Notes: generated by a model from the letters alone, not told the origin. A stretch of DNA of 64,000 bases from JANYLB01 sp963837715 (GCA_963837715.1 CAWIOF010000002.1:2232001-2296000), one strand, 5' to 3'. Counted from the stretch's first letter, positions 1-8,452 are shown. A program made the numbers and translations.

Positions 1-475
1 GGAGCAACCAGCTGATCGCGAGCTCGGTGCTCGTGAGTCCGTTGACGATGCCGGTCGCGTTGAACACCGCGCTCGTCGAGGCGATGCGCAGATCGGTCGC
101 GCACGCGAGGCACATCCCCCCGCCGTAGGCCGGACCGTTGATGGCTGCGATCACCGGCTGGGGCATGCGGCGCAGCGTGAGGATCAGGCGGGAGTAGTAC
201 CGCATCGAGCGGGCCGCGATGCGGCCGACGGTGAGACCGTCGATGTTCGGGATGATGCCGTAGTCCTTGAGGTCGAGCCCCGAGCAGAACCCGCGTCCGG
301 CACCGGTGAGGATCACCACCGAGACGTCGTTGTCGTCGGCCACGCGGTTGAGCACGTCGTCGAGCTCGATCACGAGGTCGATCGACATCGCGTTCAACCG
401 CTCGGGCCGGTTCAGCGTGACCACGGCCGTCCGCGTCTGCGGCTTGGACAGCAGGACGAGCGGGTCGTCGCTCAC
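1..475 (-). CDS. Enoyl-CoA hydratase/isomerase family protein, C-terminus cut by window edge
   Basis: The translation opens at a GTG at 475 and runs off the left edge, so about 158 N-terminal residues are present. It shows the crotonase-fold pattern: an early 'TLNRPERLNAM' segment, the first oxyanion-hole region 'GAGRGFCSGLDL', and the second oxyanion-hole glycines in 'INGPAYGGGMCLA'. Family members hydrate or isomerise acyl-CoA thioesters in the cytoplasm. The exact substrate cannot be read from the sequence. It lies five bases after the stop of the TY-Chap gene and is probably the last visible gene of the fuconate operon, which could supply or consume its CoA ester. The catalytic Glu region is partly beyond the window. 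Confidence 0.85.
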   Translation of the reverse strand, partial: MSDDPLVLLSKPQTRTAVVTLNRPERLNAMSIDLVIELDDVLNRVADDNDVSVVILTGAGRGFCSGLDLKDYGIIPNIDGLTVGRIAARSMRYYSRLILTLRRMPQPVIAAINGPAYGGGMCLACATDLRIASTSAVFNATGIVNGLTSTELAISWLL

Positions 476-479
476 CGGT

Positions 480-785
480 CTAGGGGAACTCGATGCGGGG
501 TGGCAGCGAGGCGTCGTGGCCGTAGACGTCGGTGAGCGTGTGGAGCAGCATCGCGGCGACGTTCCGGCGTTGCTCCGACGTGGACGATTCGTCGAAGCGG
601 GTGAAGTCGGCACCCTCGGTGAAGGTCCAGCCGAGCTCGCGCATGCGCGCCACGCCGACCCCCGACATCAGGTCGGCCGGGTCGAGGTACTCGTTGCTCG
701 CGGCCTCGCACACGAACGTCTCCTCGCCCTCGATCTTCGTGGCTTGGACCCACCGGTCCTTGTGGGAGCTGGCGCGGAGCAGCAC
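480..785 (-). CDS. TY-Chap/YbjN-like small protein (putative chaperone fold)
   Basis: A 101-residue frame opens at a GTG at 785. Features such as 'FVCEAASNEYLDP', 'LGWTFTEGADFTRF' and the C-terminal 'LLHTLTDVYG' resemble the TY-Chap (YbjN/CesT-like) proteins common in actinobacteria. Function is unknown; the family is thought to bind peptides or partner proteins. The same frame stays open upstream to the TAA stop of the aldo/keto reductase at 858-860 and encodes another 24 plausible residues ('LPDIDTTDLILDALDAV...'), yet contains no ATG, GTG or TTG there. The true start may be a CTG, or it may be hidden by a small indel. No good ribosome-binding site precedes the GTG at 785. Confidence 0.6.
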   Translation of the reverse strand: MLLRASSHKDRWVQATKIEGEETFVCEAASNEYLDPADLMSGVGVARMRELGWTFTEGADFTRFDESSTSEQRRNVAAMLLHTLTDVYGHDASLPPRIEFP

Positions 786-857
786 CGTGGGGTGGTCGCC
801 GGCGGCGACGGCGTCGAGCGCGTCGAGGATCAGGTCGGTGGTGTCGATGTCGGGAAG

Positions 858-1823
858 TTAGCCGACCCCGGGCACCGGAGCCGACGGGTCGAGCAGACCG
901 TCGAGCGCGAGCACCGCCCACAGCTCCGACGGGATCGGCCGTTGGATCAACGAGGCGTTCTCGTGGATCTCCTCGGGCGTTCGGGCGCCGGTGAGCACCG
1001 CGGCCACGGCCGGATGGGCCAGGGGAAACTGCAGCGCGGCAGCCGCGAGGGCGATGTCGTACCGGCGGCACACGGCCTCGATCTGCTGAGCCCGTTCGAC
1101 GAACTGCGGCGCCGCCGGCCAGTACTCGTAGGTGACATCGGCGCGATGGGGATCGGCGAGCAGGCCGCTGTTGAACACACCGCCGATCATCACGTCGACG
1201 CCGCGCTCGGCGCACGTGTCGAGGAGCACGCGACGCGCACCCTGTTCGAGGAGGGTGTACCGACCGGCGAGCAGGACACAGTCGAGGTCGAACTCGGCCA
1301 CGAAGCGGGCCGGCATCTCCGCCTGGTTCATTCCCGTCCCGATCGCGGTGACCAGCCCTTCCTCTCGCATGCGGATCAGCTCGGGGAACGCACCCGCCCG
1401 GGCTTCGGCCTCGTGGTCGTCGGGGTCGTGCACGAGGAGCACGTCGACGCGATCGAGACCGAGCCGTTCGAGGCTTGCTTCGAGCGAGCGGCGCGTCGCG
1501 TCGGCCGAGTAGTCGAACTCCGGGTGGACGTCGGGGAGGTCGACGAAGGTGGTCTCCTCCCCCGCGCCCGGTTCCAACAGGCGGCCGACCTTCGTCGACA
1601 CGACGAACTCGTCGCGCGGTCGGCGGGTCAGCGCGCGGCCGAGGCGACGTTCCGAGAGACCGTGGCCGTACAGCGGTGCGGTGTCGAACAGGCGGACCCC
1701 CGCATCCCACGCCGCGTCGACGGTGGCATCCGACGTCGCGTCGTCGTTGGCGCGGAACATGTTCCCGAGCGCCGTGCCGCCGAGGCCGAGGCGCGAGATC
1801 GGCAACTCCCTCAATCGACCCAT
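858..1823 (-). CDS. Aldo/keto reductase, D-threo-aldose/L-fucose 1-dehydrogenase type
   Basis: This 321-residue TIM-barrel oxidoreductase has the AKR catalytic tetrad in place: Asp47 and Tyr52 in 'FDTAPLYGHGLSERRLG', Lys78 in 'STKVG' and His132 in 'LLVHDPDD'. Relatives oxidise L-fucose or D-threo-aldoses with NAD(P)+ to the lactone, the first step of non-phosphorylative fucose catabolism. Its start lies 13 bases inside the end of the fuconate dehydratase gene, which argues for translational coupling and for this pathway. The lactonase and the final hydrolase or aldolase of the route are not in the window. Substrate specificity between L-fucose and other 6-deoxy or threo sugars is inferred. 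Confidence 0.85.
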   Translation of the reverse strand: MGRLRELPISRLGLGGTALGNMFRANDDATSDATVDAAWDAGVRLFDTAPLYGHGLSERRLGRALTRRPRDEFVVSTKVGRLLEPGAGEETTFVDLPDVHPEFDYSADATRRSLEASLERLGLDRVDVLLVHDPDDHEAEARAGAFPELIRMREEGLVTAIGTGMNQAEMPARFVAEFDLDCVLLAGRYTLLEQGARRVLLDTCAERGVDVMIGGVFNSGLLADPHRADVTYEYWPAAPQFVERAQQIEAVCRRYDIALAAAALQFPLAHPAVAAVLTGARTPEEIHENASLIQRPIPSELWAVLALDGLLDPSAPVPGVG

Positions 1824-3109
1824 TCGGAACCTCCCGGGTAGCGGATCGCGTCGAGTGCATCCGGCTTCATCTCCGCCGAGTACCCGGGCGCGGTCGGGAC
1901 GACGTAGCGGCCGCCCTGCACCTGCACCGGATCGACGAAGTACTCATGACAGTGGTCGGCGAACTCCACCATGCGACCGTCGAGACTCCCGCTCACGACG
2001 ATGTAGTCGAGCATCGAGATGTGCTGTACGTACTCGCACAGGCCGAGCCCGCCCGCGTGCGGACACACGGGCACGCCGAACCGGGCCGCGAGCAGGAGCA
2101 CCGCGAGCACCTCGTTCAATCCGCCGAGCCGACAGGCGTCGACCTGGCAGTAGTCGATCGCCCCGGCCTGGAGCAGCTGCTTGAACAACACGCGGTTCGC
2201 ACAGTGCTCCCCCGTCGCCACGCCGATGCCGCGAGGTGCGAGCGCGCGGCGGATCGCGGCATGACCGAGCACGTCGTCGGGGCTCGTCGGCTCCTCGATC
2301 CAGCGGAGATCGAACTCCGCGAGGCCGTCGGTCCAGCTGATCGCCTCGGGCACGTCCCACACCTGGTTCGCATCGGCCATGAGGTCGCGATCGGGACCGA
2401 TCTCCTCGCGCATCACCGCGGCGCGCCGGGCGTCGTCCGCGGGATCGATGCCGACCTTCATCTTGAACGCGTCCCAGCCGTCGGCCAGGGCCTCACGACA
2501 GAGTCGCCGCACCTTCTCCTCGGGGTACCCGAGCCAACCGGCCGACGTGATGTACGCCGGGTACCCGTCGCGCCGGAGCTCGGCCTCCCGGTCGGCCTTC
2601 CCCGGTTCCATGGCGCGCAGCATCTCGAGTGCGTCGTCGCGGGTGAGCACCTCGGAGAGGTACCGGAAGTCGACACAGCTCACGAACTGCTCCGGCGTGA
2701 GGTCGGCGACCAACTTCCAGACCGGCTTCGCCTCGGCCTTCGCCCAGAGATCCCACACCGCGTTCACGATCGCTGCGGTCGCGAGGTGGATCACGCCCTT
2801 CTCCGGACCGAGCCACCGCAGCTGGGAGTCGTTCGTCAGGGAACGCCAGAAGCCGGCGAAGTCTGACGTGATGTCGTGCAGTCCCGCACCGACGACGTGG
2901 TGGCGCAGGGCCTCGACCGCGGCGCAGACGACCTCGGTGCCGCGGCCGATCGTGAACGTCAGTCCGTGACCGGTGAGCTCTCCGTCGGTGCTCAGCACGA
3001 CGTACGCGGCCGAGTAGTCGGGATCGCCGTGCACGGCGTCGGAACCCGCAAGCGTCCGCGACGTGGGCGCTCGCACGTCGAGCACGGTGAGTCCGGTGAT
3101 CGTCGTCAT
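1811..3109 (-). CDS. L-fuconate dehydratase (enolase superfamily)
   Basis: The 432-residue protein matches the usual length of L-fuconate dehydratases. It carries mandelate-racemase-subgroup features: the 'FKMKVG' strand (Lys216 and Lys218), three Mg ligands at Asp246 ('MADANQ'), Glu272 ('WIEEP') and Glu301 ('ATGEHC'), and His351 in 'CPHAGG'. It converts L-fuconate to 2-keto-3-deoxy-L-fuconate in the cytoplasm. The ATG at 3109 overlaps the stop of the upstream SDR gene as ATGA, and its own end overlaps the aldo/keto reductase start by 13 bases. These overlaps place it firmly inside one operon. Specificity among related acid sugars is inferred from family resemblance. Confidence 0.92.
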   Translation of the reverse strand: MTTITGLTVLDVRAPTSRTLAGSDAVHGDPDYSAAYVVLSTDGELTGHGLTFTIGRGTEVVCAAVEALRHHVVGAGLHDITSDFAGFWRSLTNDSQLRWLGPEKGVIHLATAAIVNAVWDLWAKAEAKPVWKLVADLTPEQFVSCVDFRYLSEVLTRDDALEMLRAMEPGKADREAELRRDGYPAYITSAGWLGYPEEKVRRLCREALADGWDAFKMKVGIDPADDARRAAVMREEIGPDRDLMADANQVWDVPEAISWTDGLAEFDLRWIEEPTSPDDVLGHAAIRRALAPRGIGVATGEHCANRVLFKQLLQAGAIDYCQVDACRLGGLNEVLAVLLLAARFGVPVCPHAGGLGLCEYVQHISMLDYIVVSGSLDGRMVEFADHCHEYFVDPVQVQGGRYVVPTAPGYSAEMKPDALDAIRYPGGSEWVD

Positions 3110-3885
3110 CGGCGGGTCGGGCGGCCGGGAACCTGGAACCCGCTCGTCCCGCCGTCGATCGCGAGCGCCGTGCCCGTCACGTAGCCCGCCTCGGGCGACG
3201 CGAGGTACACGATCGCGGCCGCGACCTCCTCCGCCGTCCCGAGACGACCGATCGGCTGGCGGGCGACGAGTCCCGCCCGGGCCGCCTCGGGGTCGTCGGC
3301 CTGGCCGAGGAGCCGCTCCACCCAGGGGGTGTCGACCGTGCCGGGAGAGACGCAGTTGACCCGGATGCGGTCGGCGGCGCAGTCGGCCGCCATCGCCATC
3401 GTGAGGCTGAGCACCGCACCCTTGGTCGCGCCGTAGCAGGCCCGCTGCGGCAGCCCGGTCGTCGACACGATCGACGCCAGGTTCACGATGGCGGGGTGCT
3501 CCGACCGCCGGAGGTGCGGGAGCACGGCACGCGATGTCCGCACGACACCGAGCACGTTCACGTCGAAGACGCGCTTCCACTCGTCGTCGTCGTTCGCTTC
3601 CACGGTTCCGATCGCACCGACGCCCGCGTCGTTGACCACCACGTCGATCCCGCCGAACGCTTCGACGGTCTGAGCGACCGCGGCGTCGACCGACGTCTGG
3701 TCCGTCACGTCGGTGACGACGGGAAGCAGTCGGTCGGACGCATCGGGTGGTCGGAGATCGGCCGCCGCGACGCGGGCGCCTTCCGCGAGCATTCGCCGCG
3801 CGGTGGCGAGCCCGATGCCGGAACCGGCACCGGTGACGAACGCGACCAGTCCGTCCATCCGTCGGGTCGACGACTCCGGACTCAC
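3106..3885 (-). CDS. SDR oxidoreductase, probable 2-keto-3-deoxy-L-fuconate dehydrogenase
   Basis: A classical short-chain dehydrogenase of 259 residues. It has the nucleotide motif 'TGAGSGIG' (residues 18-25), catalytic Ser near 138, and Tyr151 and Lys155 in 'YGATKG'. The 'SPGTVDTPWVERLL' segment resembles 2-keto-3-deoxy-L-fuconate dehydrogenases, which act directly after fuconate dehydratase. The gene overlaps its neighbours by four bases on each side (ATGA), so co-translation is likely. The second Met (residue 10) is an equally possible start because the Rossmann strand begins right after it. A generic 3-oxoacyl reductase role is the main alternative; the operon context favours the sugar-acid role. 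Confidence 0.85.
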   Translation of the reverse strand: MSPESSTRRMDGLVAFVTGAGSGIGLATARRMLAEGARVAAADLRPPDASDRLLPVVTDVTDQTSVDAAVAQTVEAFGGIDVVVNDAGVGAIGTVEANDDDEWKRVFDVNVLGVVRTSRAVLPHLRRSEHPAIVNLASIVSTTGLPQRACYGATKGAVLSLTMAMAADCAADRIRVNCVSPGTVDTPWVERLLGQADDPEAARAGLVARQPIGRLGTAEEVAAAIVYLASPEAGYVTGTALAIDGGTSGFQVPGRPTRR

Positions 3886-4955
3886 CCGTCGGCCCCCACG
3901 AGCGTCGACGTGGCGGTGGCCTGGAGCGCCGCCAAGGTCTCGTCGATTCCGGTCGCACCCCGGAGGGCATCACGGATCCCGCTCCAGCCGGCGTCCTCGA
4001 CCGCCGGGAAGTCGGCGAGCGGTGGATACGTGATCATCCCGTCGGCGATCGTCGCCCGGGTGATCTCGAGGCGACGCGCGTCGACGTCGTCGATCGGGGT
4101 CACCCCGGCGAACACCTCGACGTGCGCGCACACGGCTCCGCTGGCCGCCTCGAGCGCGTTCGCCCGCGCCGAGGTGAGGACTTCGAGCAGGGCCACGGCT
4201 CCGTCGGAGTCGGCGCACGTCTGGGGGATCCCCCAGCCGTGACAGCCCGCGTACGAGCGGATCCCGACCGGGCCGGCGAGGTACGGATGCGGTTCGAGAT
4301 CGGGTCGGGCCGCCCGGAGCGTCGTCGTGGCTCCCGGCCATGCCGCCGCGAGGGCCACGGTCCCCGACCCGAGCGCGTCGTCGACTTCGTCGTAGTGCCA
4401 CCCGGTCAGGGCGTCGGGTGCCCGCGCCGCGAGCGTCACCAGGGTCACGAGCGCAGCCCGACACTCGGGTGTCTGCATGGTGGGCCGGAGGTCGTCGTCG
4501 AACAGCGCGCCACCGTGACTGACGACCAGTTCGAAAAACGTGCCGAACAGGCCCGATTCGCGTCCGGGGAACCCGAAGACGACGTCGGACCCGACCAGGT
4601 CGGCCCAGGTTGTGGGGACGACGACATCGGGGTTCGCCCAGAGCACGCGCACGTCGACGTTACGGGGCGCGCAGCACAACGCGCCTCGGAACCGGCAGCG
4701 CTCGACCGCCTCCGGCGCCAGCGCACCCACGTCGAGCAGATCGTCGAGCGGGCGGAGCCAGGCGCTCTGCGACGGCGCGTACTTCGAGTGCGTCGACACG
4801 ACGTCGATGCGCTCTCCGGCGGCGACCATCGCCGCGACGCTGCGGTTCAGCTCCGGGTGCGGCGCGTGCACGACGATCTCGACGTCGTGATCCGCGAGGA
4901 TCTCGTAGAGACCGTCGTACATCGGTCCGCCGACCAGCGCGACGCGGAGAGTCAC
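3882..4955 (-). CDS. Family 1 extracellular solute-binding-like protein lacking a signal peptide
   Basis: The 357-residue translation has the bilobal fold pattern of ABC-transporter sugar-binding proteins ('VALVGGPMYDGLYEIL', 'DVVSTHSKYAPSQ', 'WLRPLDDLL'). The first beta-strand starts at residue 3, so there is no signal peptide, lipobox or transmembrane segment. No permease or ATPase gene accompanies it. It is the first gene of the fuconate operon and its stop overlaps the SDR start by four bases. A cytoplasmic ligand sensor, a carrier, or an export-independent use of the fold are all possible; none is shown. A missed upstream start is unlikely, because the 5' region holds a repeat element rather than hydrophobic codons. 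Confidence 0.7.
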   Translation of the reverse strand: MTLRVALVGGPMYDGLYEILADHDVEIVVHAPHPELNRSVAAMVAAGERIDVVSTHSKYAPSQSAWLRPLDDLLDVGALAPEAVERCRFRGALCCAPRNVDVRVLWANPDVVVPTTWADLVGSDVVFGFPGRESGLFGTFFELVVSHGGALFDDDLRPTMQTPECRAALVTLVTLAARAPDALTGWHYDEVDDALGSGTVALAAAWPGATTTLRAARPDLEPHPYLAGPVGIRSYAGCHGWGIPQTCADSDGAVALLEVLTSARANALEAASGAVCAHVEVFAGVTPIDDVDARRLEITRATIADGMITYPPLADFPAVEDAGWSGIRDALRGATGIDETLAALQATATSTLVGADG

Positions 4956-4968
4956 GCCGCCGAAGCTA

Positions 4969-5057
4969 CTGGATGGTCGAATCCACTCCGCCTGCTCGAC
5001 CGCTCGACCACCCCGGCAGCCGCGCGGAGGTGTCCGCAGGCTCCACTTCTTCTCCGG
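4969..5057 (-). repeat. Dispersed ~89-bp repeat, copy 1
   Basis: On the minus strand this spacer reads like the other dispersed copies: a 'GGAGAAGAAGTGGAG' left block, a variable middle, then 'GAGCGGTCGAG' and 'GGAGTGGATTCGACC'. The left hexamer GCCTGC is complementary to the right hexamer GCAGGC. It fills the gap between the solute-binding gene and msrA. Confidence 0.6.
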
Positions 5058-5077
5058 GCTGGACGGTCGACCGGCGG

Positions 5078-5728
5078 TCAGCCGGCTGCGAGGCCCGTCG
5101 GGCAGGAGACGCCGGTCCCGCCGAGACCGCAGTAGCCGCCGGGGTTCTTGGCGAGGTACTGCTGGTGGTAGCCCTCGGCGAAGTAGAACTCGGTCGCCGG
5201 GATGATCTCGGTCGTGATCGCGCCGTATCCCGCACGCTCGAGCTCCGCCTGATAGGCAGCCCGGGATGCTTCAGCCGCCTGCTGCTGCGCGTCGTCGGTG
5301 GTGTAGATGCCCGACCGGTACTGCGTGCCCATGTCGTTTCCCTGCCGCATTCCCTGGGTGGGGTTGTGATGCTCCCAGAAGACCGTGAGCAGGTCGTCGT
5401 ACGAGACCACCGCGGGGTCGAAGACGACCAGCACCGCCTCGGTGTGACCGGTCCGTCCGGAGCACACCTCCTCGTAGGTCGGGTTCGGCGTGGCACCCGC
5501 GATGTAGCCGACGGCGGTGACGGAGACGCCTTCGGTCTGCCAGAACGTGCGCTCCGCGCCCCAGAAGCAGCCCATGGCGAAGATCGCCTGCTGCATGCCG
5601 TCGGGGTAGGGCGGGGTCAGCGCGCGGCCCGACACGAAGTGCGCGTCGGGAACCGGCATGGGTGTCGCCCGGCCGGCCAGTGCGTGCTCGGCGGTCGGGA
5701 TCTCGGTGCTGCGGGACCAGAAGGCCAT
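5078..5728 (-). CDS. msrA: Peptide-methionine (S)-S-oxide reductase MsrA
   Basis: MsrA repairs the S-epimer of methionine sulfoxide using thioredoxin-type reductants. The 216-residue protein has the signature 'GCFWGAE' with catalytic Cys54, followed by 'GYIAGATPNPTYEEV', 'GHTEAVLVVFDP' and 'FWEHHNPTQG', as in full-length MsrA. The C-terminus ends in 'CGLGGTGVSC', which could supply recycling cysteines. The ATG at 5728 follows an 'AAAGGAAG' ribosome-binding site. It sits downstream of the DUF membrane protein and AlgH in the same direction and could be read from the same transcript. No MsrB is seen nearby. Confidence 0.95.
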   Translation of the reverse strand: MAFWSRSTEIPTAEHALAGRATPMPVPDAHFVSGRALTPPYPDGMQQAIFAMGCFWGAERTFWQTEGVSVTAVGYIAGATPNPTYEEVCSGRTGHTEAVLVVFDPAVVSYDDLLTVFWEHHNPTQGMRQGNDMGTQYRSGIYTTDDAQQQAAEASRAAYQAELERAGYGAITTEIIPATEFYFAEGYHQQYLAKNPGGYCGLGGTGVSCPTGLAAG

Positions 5729-5794
5729 GGGGGCTTCCTTTCGTCGTCCCCCATTGTGCGCGCAACGGCACGGACGTTACAGACGCGGAGTCGG

Positions 5795-6458
5795 TCAGAC
5801 GACGGGCTCCTTCGGTTTCGGGTCCTTGCGGATCCCGATCACGAGGAGGAGCACCCCGACGATCAACCCGAGCACACCCGCGCCGAGGAGGATGAACGCG
5901 AGCGGTCGCGCGAACGGCACCTCCACCCCGAAGCTCGCGTCGACCCGCACGACCCGCGACCCATCGGCGTTCATCACCACGAAGCGCCACTCGCCCTCTC
6001 GGACCTTCCAGTCGAGGGTGGCCGTGCCGTCGCCGCCGGCCTGGGCCACCCAGAAGTCCTGCTCCCCCGGGGGTTCCGGCACCACGTCGCCGGGGCTGCG
6101 CACCTTCACGAGCCGGAACGGATCGAAGTCGAGGTCGCGCACCAGGTCGCGGTCGACGTCGCGCGAGGTAGGCGGTCACCGCGGCCGTCGGCCCGACGCC
6201 GATGAACACGGGTTCGCTCCCGAGGGGGGTCGCCTGGAGGCGGAGCGACAGATCACCGAGTCGGCCGACCCTGGCCGCCTCGTCGGTGGCGCTCCTGGTC
6301 ACGGAGACGAGCGCCCGCGTCGACGTCTCGACGGGGTGCTCGCCCGACTCGACGAATCCGCCGGAATCCACCAGCGCGAGGATCCCGAAGCCGGCGACGA
6401 GCAACCCGAGCGCGAGCACGCTCGAAACTGCCCCCAACACGATCAAGAGGACCTTCAT
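5795..6458 (-). CDS. Actinobacterial two-TM hypothetical protein, frame break near 6165
   Basis: The first reading frame starts at 6458 with an N-terminal membrane helix ('VLLIVLGAVSSVLALGLLVAGFGILALV') and reaches 'VFIGVGPTAAVTAYLA'. A second frame, one base on, continues with 'DVDRDLVRDLDFDPF', 'FWVAQAGG', 'WRFVVMNADGSR' and a second helix near the C-terminus. Together they form one protein of about 220 residues of a type widespread in actinobacteria, with a lumenal domain between two helices. Function is unknown. One extra base (or two missing) around 6160-6170 splits the gene, which is probably a sequence error because both halves look intact. It lies 21 bases downstream of algH. Confidence 0.7.
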
Positions 6459-6479
6459 GCGCGAAGTGTACGGCGATCG

Positions 6480-7034
6480 TCAGTTGGCCGAAAGGTCCTC
6501 CGGTGCGTTGGCGAACCACGCGGTGCGGCCCGGCTGGCGGCGCAGCACCTCGGCCCAGAGCCGAGCAGGGAGGGCGCTGAACACGTCGGCTTCCGGCTCG
6601 GCGTCGACGACGAACCAGGAGCCCTCCTCGATCTCGCGCTCGAGCTGGCCGCTCCCCCACCCCGAGGAACCGACGAACACCCGGAGTCGCTGAAACGTCG
6701 GTGCACCGGGACCGGCCCCGAGGTCGACGCAGCCGAGGCCCCCGAGCAGCGGGGCCCAACCCGGGCCGGGCGTCGCGCCGTCGCGCATCCCGAGCCCGAT
6801 GGCCTGGTCGAGACCGACGGGGCCGCCACGGAACACGACCGCCGGAGTCGACGCCACGTCGGCCCAGGATCCGAGTGCGTCGGCCACCTTGGTGTCGGTT
6901 GGCCGGTTCACGACGACACCGAAAGCGCCGTCGCGGTCGTGCTCGACGATCAGGACGACCGTCCGGGAGAAGTTCGGGTCGGTGAGCTGCGGGGTCGCGA
7001 CCAGCAACCGACCGCGGACCGACACGCCGGACAA
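6480..7034 (-). CDS. YqgE/AlgH family protein
   Basis: A protein of about 184 residues with the UPF0301 hallmarks: 'GRLLVATPQLTDPNFSRTVV', 'HDRDGAFGVVVNRPT', 'VFRGGPV', and 'VFVGSSGWGSGQLEREI'. Biochemical role is unsettled; in proteobacteria AlgH has been tied to regulation. The preferred start is a TTG at 7034 because GGAGAGG lies six bases ahead; a GTG at 7025 is the alternative and would cost three residues. The frame is open further upstream but that part is shadow sequence of the preceding gene. It begins 15 bases after the membrane-protein gene and precedes the two-TM gene, suggesting one transcript. Confidence 0.9.
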   Translation of the reverse strand: MSGVSVRGRLLVATPQLTDPNFSRTVVLIVEHDRDGAFGVVVNRPTDTKVADALGSWADVASTPAVVFRGGPVGLDQAIGLGMRDGATPGPGWAPLLGGLGCVDLGAGPGAPTFQRLRVFVGSSGWGSGQLEREIEEGSWFVVDAEPEADVFSALPARLWAEVLRRQPGRTAWFANAPEDLSAN

Positions 7035-7048
7035 CCTGGACCTCTCCG

Positions 7049-7444
7049 CTAGTTCGTCTCGGTGGCGGCGAGGTCGCGCGCCAGCTTCAGGTGCACCACC
7101 GCCGACGCGGCGGCGAACACGCCGATCAGACGAGCCCGCACGGGCAGGCCGGGAGTGAGGAGGCTCACGACGGCATCGCCGGCGTCGGAGACCGCCAACA
7201 TCGACACCCAGTCGCCACCACCGCTCCCCTGGCCGATGGCGATCGAGGCTCCTGCCCCGAGCGCGGCTTCGCGGACGCCGGTCGTGCGGGCGAACAGGCG
7301 CGCGCCGCGACCGTCCCACGCCCGACCGGCCCATATCTTCGCGGCCGCTCCGGGCGACACGAGGAGGGCGAGCCCGATCCCGAATCGAGCCCGAGCGAGG
7401 TAGACCGCGGCCCGCTCGGTGTCGAGCCCGTCGATCGCGTTCAT
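7049..7444 (-). CDS. Small integral membrane protein (DUF4267-like)
   Basis: The ATG at 7444 is preceded by AGGAGGAGC at ideal spacing and opens a protein of about 131 residues with several hydrophobic segments: 'ARFGIGLALLVSPGAAAKIW', 'GVREAALGAGASIAIG' and a C-terminal helix. Proteins with this 'R-G-ALGAG' plan are common small actinobacterial membrane proteins of unknown role. In the raw sequence the frame is fused to the upstream oxidoreductase without a stop. The strong internal ribosome-binding site and the ATGA overlap in the neighbouring frame indicate two separate genes with a one-base artefact between them. Confidence 0.65.
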   Translation of the reverse strand: MNAIDGLDTERAAVYLARARFGIGLALLVSPGAAAKIWAGRAWDGRGARLFARTTGVREAALGAGASIAIGQGSGGGDWVSMLAVSDAGDAVVSLLTPGLPVRARLIGVFAAASAVVHLKLARDLAATETN

Positions 7445-8452
7445 GCTGCTCCTCCTGGTGTCGCTCCGGATCCGACGCGACGCGCCAGATCCGGCCGCGT
7501 CGTACACAGCGTCGATCACCCGCATGTTCGCGATCGAGTCCGACGGCGGGGTGAGCACCGGCCCACCTCGGAGCACCGCGTCGGCAAACGCCTGCAGCTG
7601 GTACTCGTAGGTCGGCCCGCCGCGTACCCGCTCCTTCGTGGTGCCCGCCAGCGCCCGGACGGTGACCCGGTTGTAGAACTGCGGGCCGGTGGCGTTGAAC
7701 ACCGACATCTCCCCCTGGTCACCCGACACCCGAACCGAGAGCTTGAGCGGCGTCGCCGACCACAACGCGCAGGTGATGCGACCGGTCCGGCCGTCGTCGA
7801 ACGCAAGATCCGCCTGCATCCAGCGGTCGACCTCGGGCTTCGCGAGACGCGCGTGTGCGCTCGTCACCGTGGGCTCGGCGTCGGCGAGGAAGCGGAGTTG
7901 ATGGATCGCGTAGCACCCCACGTCCATCGTCGCCCCGCCGGCAAGGTCGTAGCGATACCGGATGTCGTTCCGAAACGGCAGAGGGATGCACATCGTCGTC
8001 TCGATCCGGCGGACGTCGCCCAGCACGCCGCTCGTCACGATCTCCCGCATGCGGGTGGCGAGCGGGTGGTACCGCCAGTGGAACGCCTCCATCACCACCT
8101 TGCCGCTGCCCGCGGCGACTGCCGCGACCGCCTCGGCTTCGTCGGCGTTGGCGGTGAACGGCTTCTCGCAGAGCACGTGCTTGCCGGCCTCGAGGGCCTT
8201 GATCGTCCATTCCCCGTGCAGGCCGTTCGGAAGTGGGTTGTACACGGCGTCGACAGCCGGGTCGGCGAGGAGCTCCGCGTAGGAATCGTGGACCCTCCCG
8301 ATCCCGTGCTTCGCGGCGAACTTCGTCGCACGGTCGACGTCGCGCGCCGCCACGGCGTACAGCTCGACCTCCGGGACGGCCCGGGCCGGCTTGACCAGCG
8401 CCGAGGGGGCGATCTTGGCGGCTCCGAGGATGCCGATGCGAAGGTGATCCAC
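7441..8452 (-). CDS. Gfo/Idh/MocA family oxidoreductase, probable frame break near its 3' end
   Basis: The N-terminus has the Rossmann motif 'GILGAAKIAPSALV', and 'EKPFTANADEAEA' provides the conserved Glu-Lys-Pro of the family. The C-terminal alpha/beta domain follows ('VMEAFHWRYHPLATRM', 'MDVGCYAIHQLRFL'). Such enzymes oxidise sugars, inositols or dihydrodiols with NAD(P); the substrate is not evident. As given, the frame runs on into the following membrane protein. One base on, the tail reads 'PDLARRVGSGATPGGAA' and stops at a TGA (7441-7443) that overlaps the next ATG as ATGA. I therefore place the true end there and infer a one-base insertion near 7490-7505. The corrected length is about 336 residues, typical for the family. 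Confidence 0.85.
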
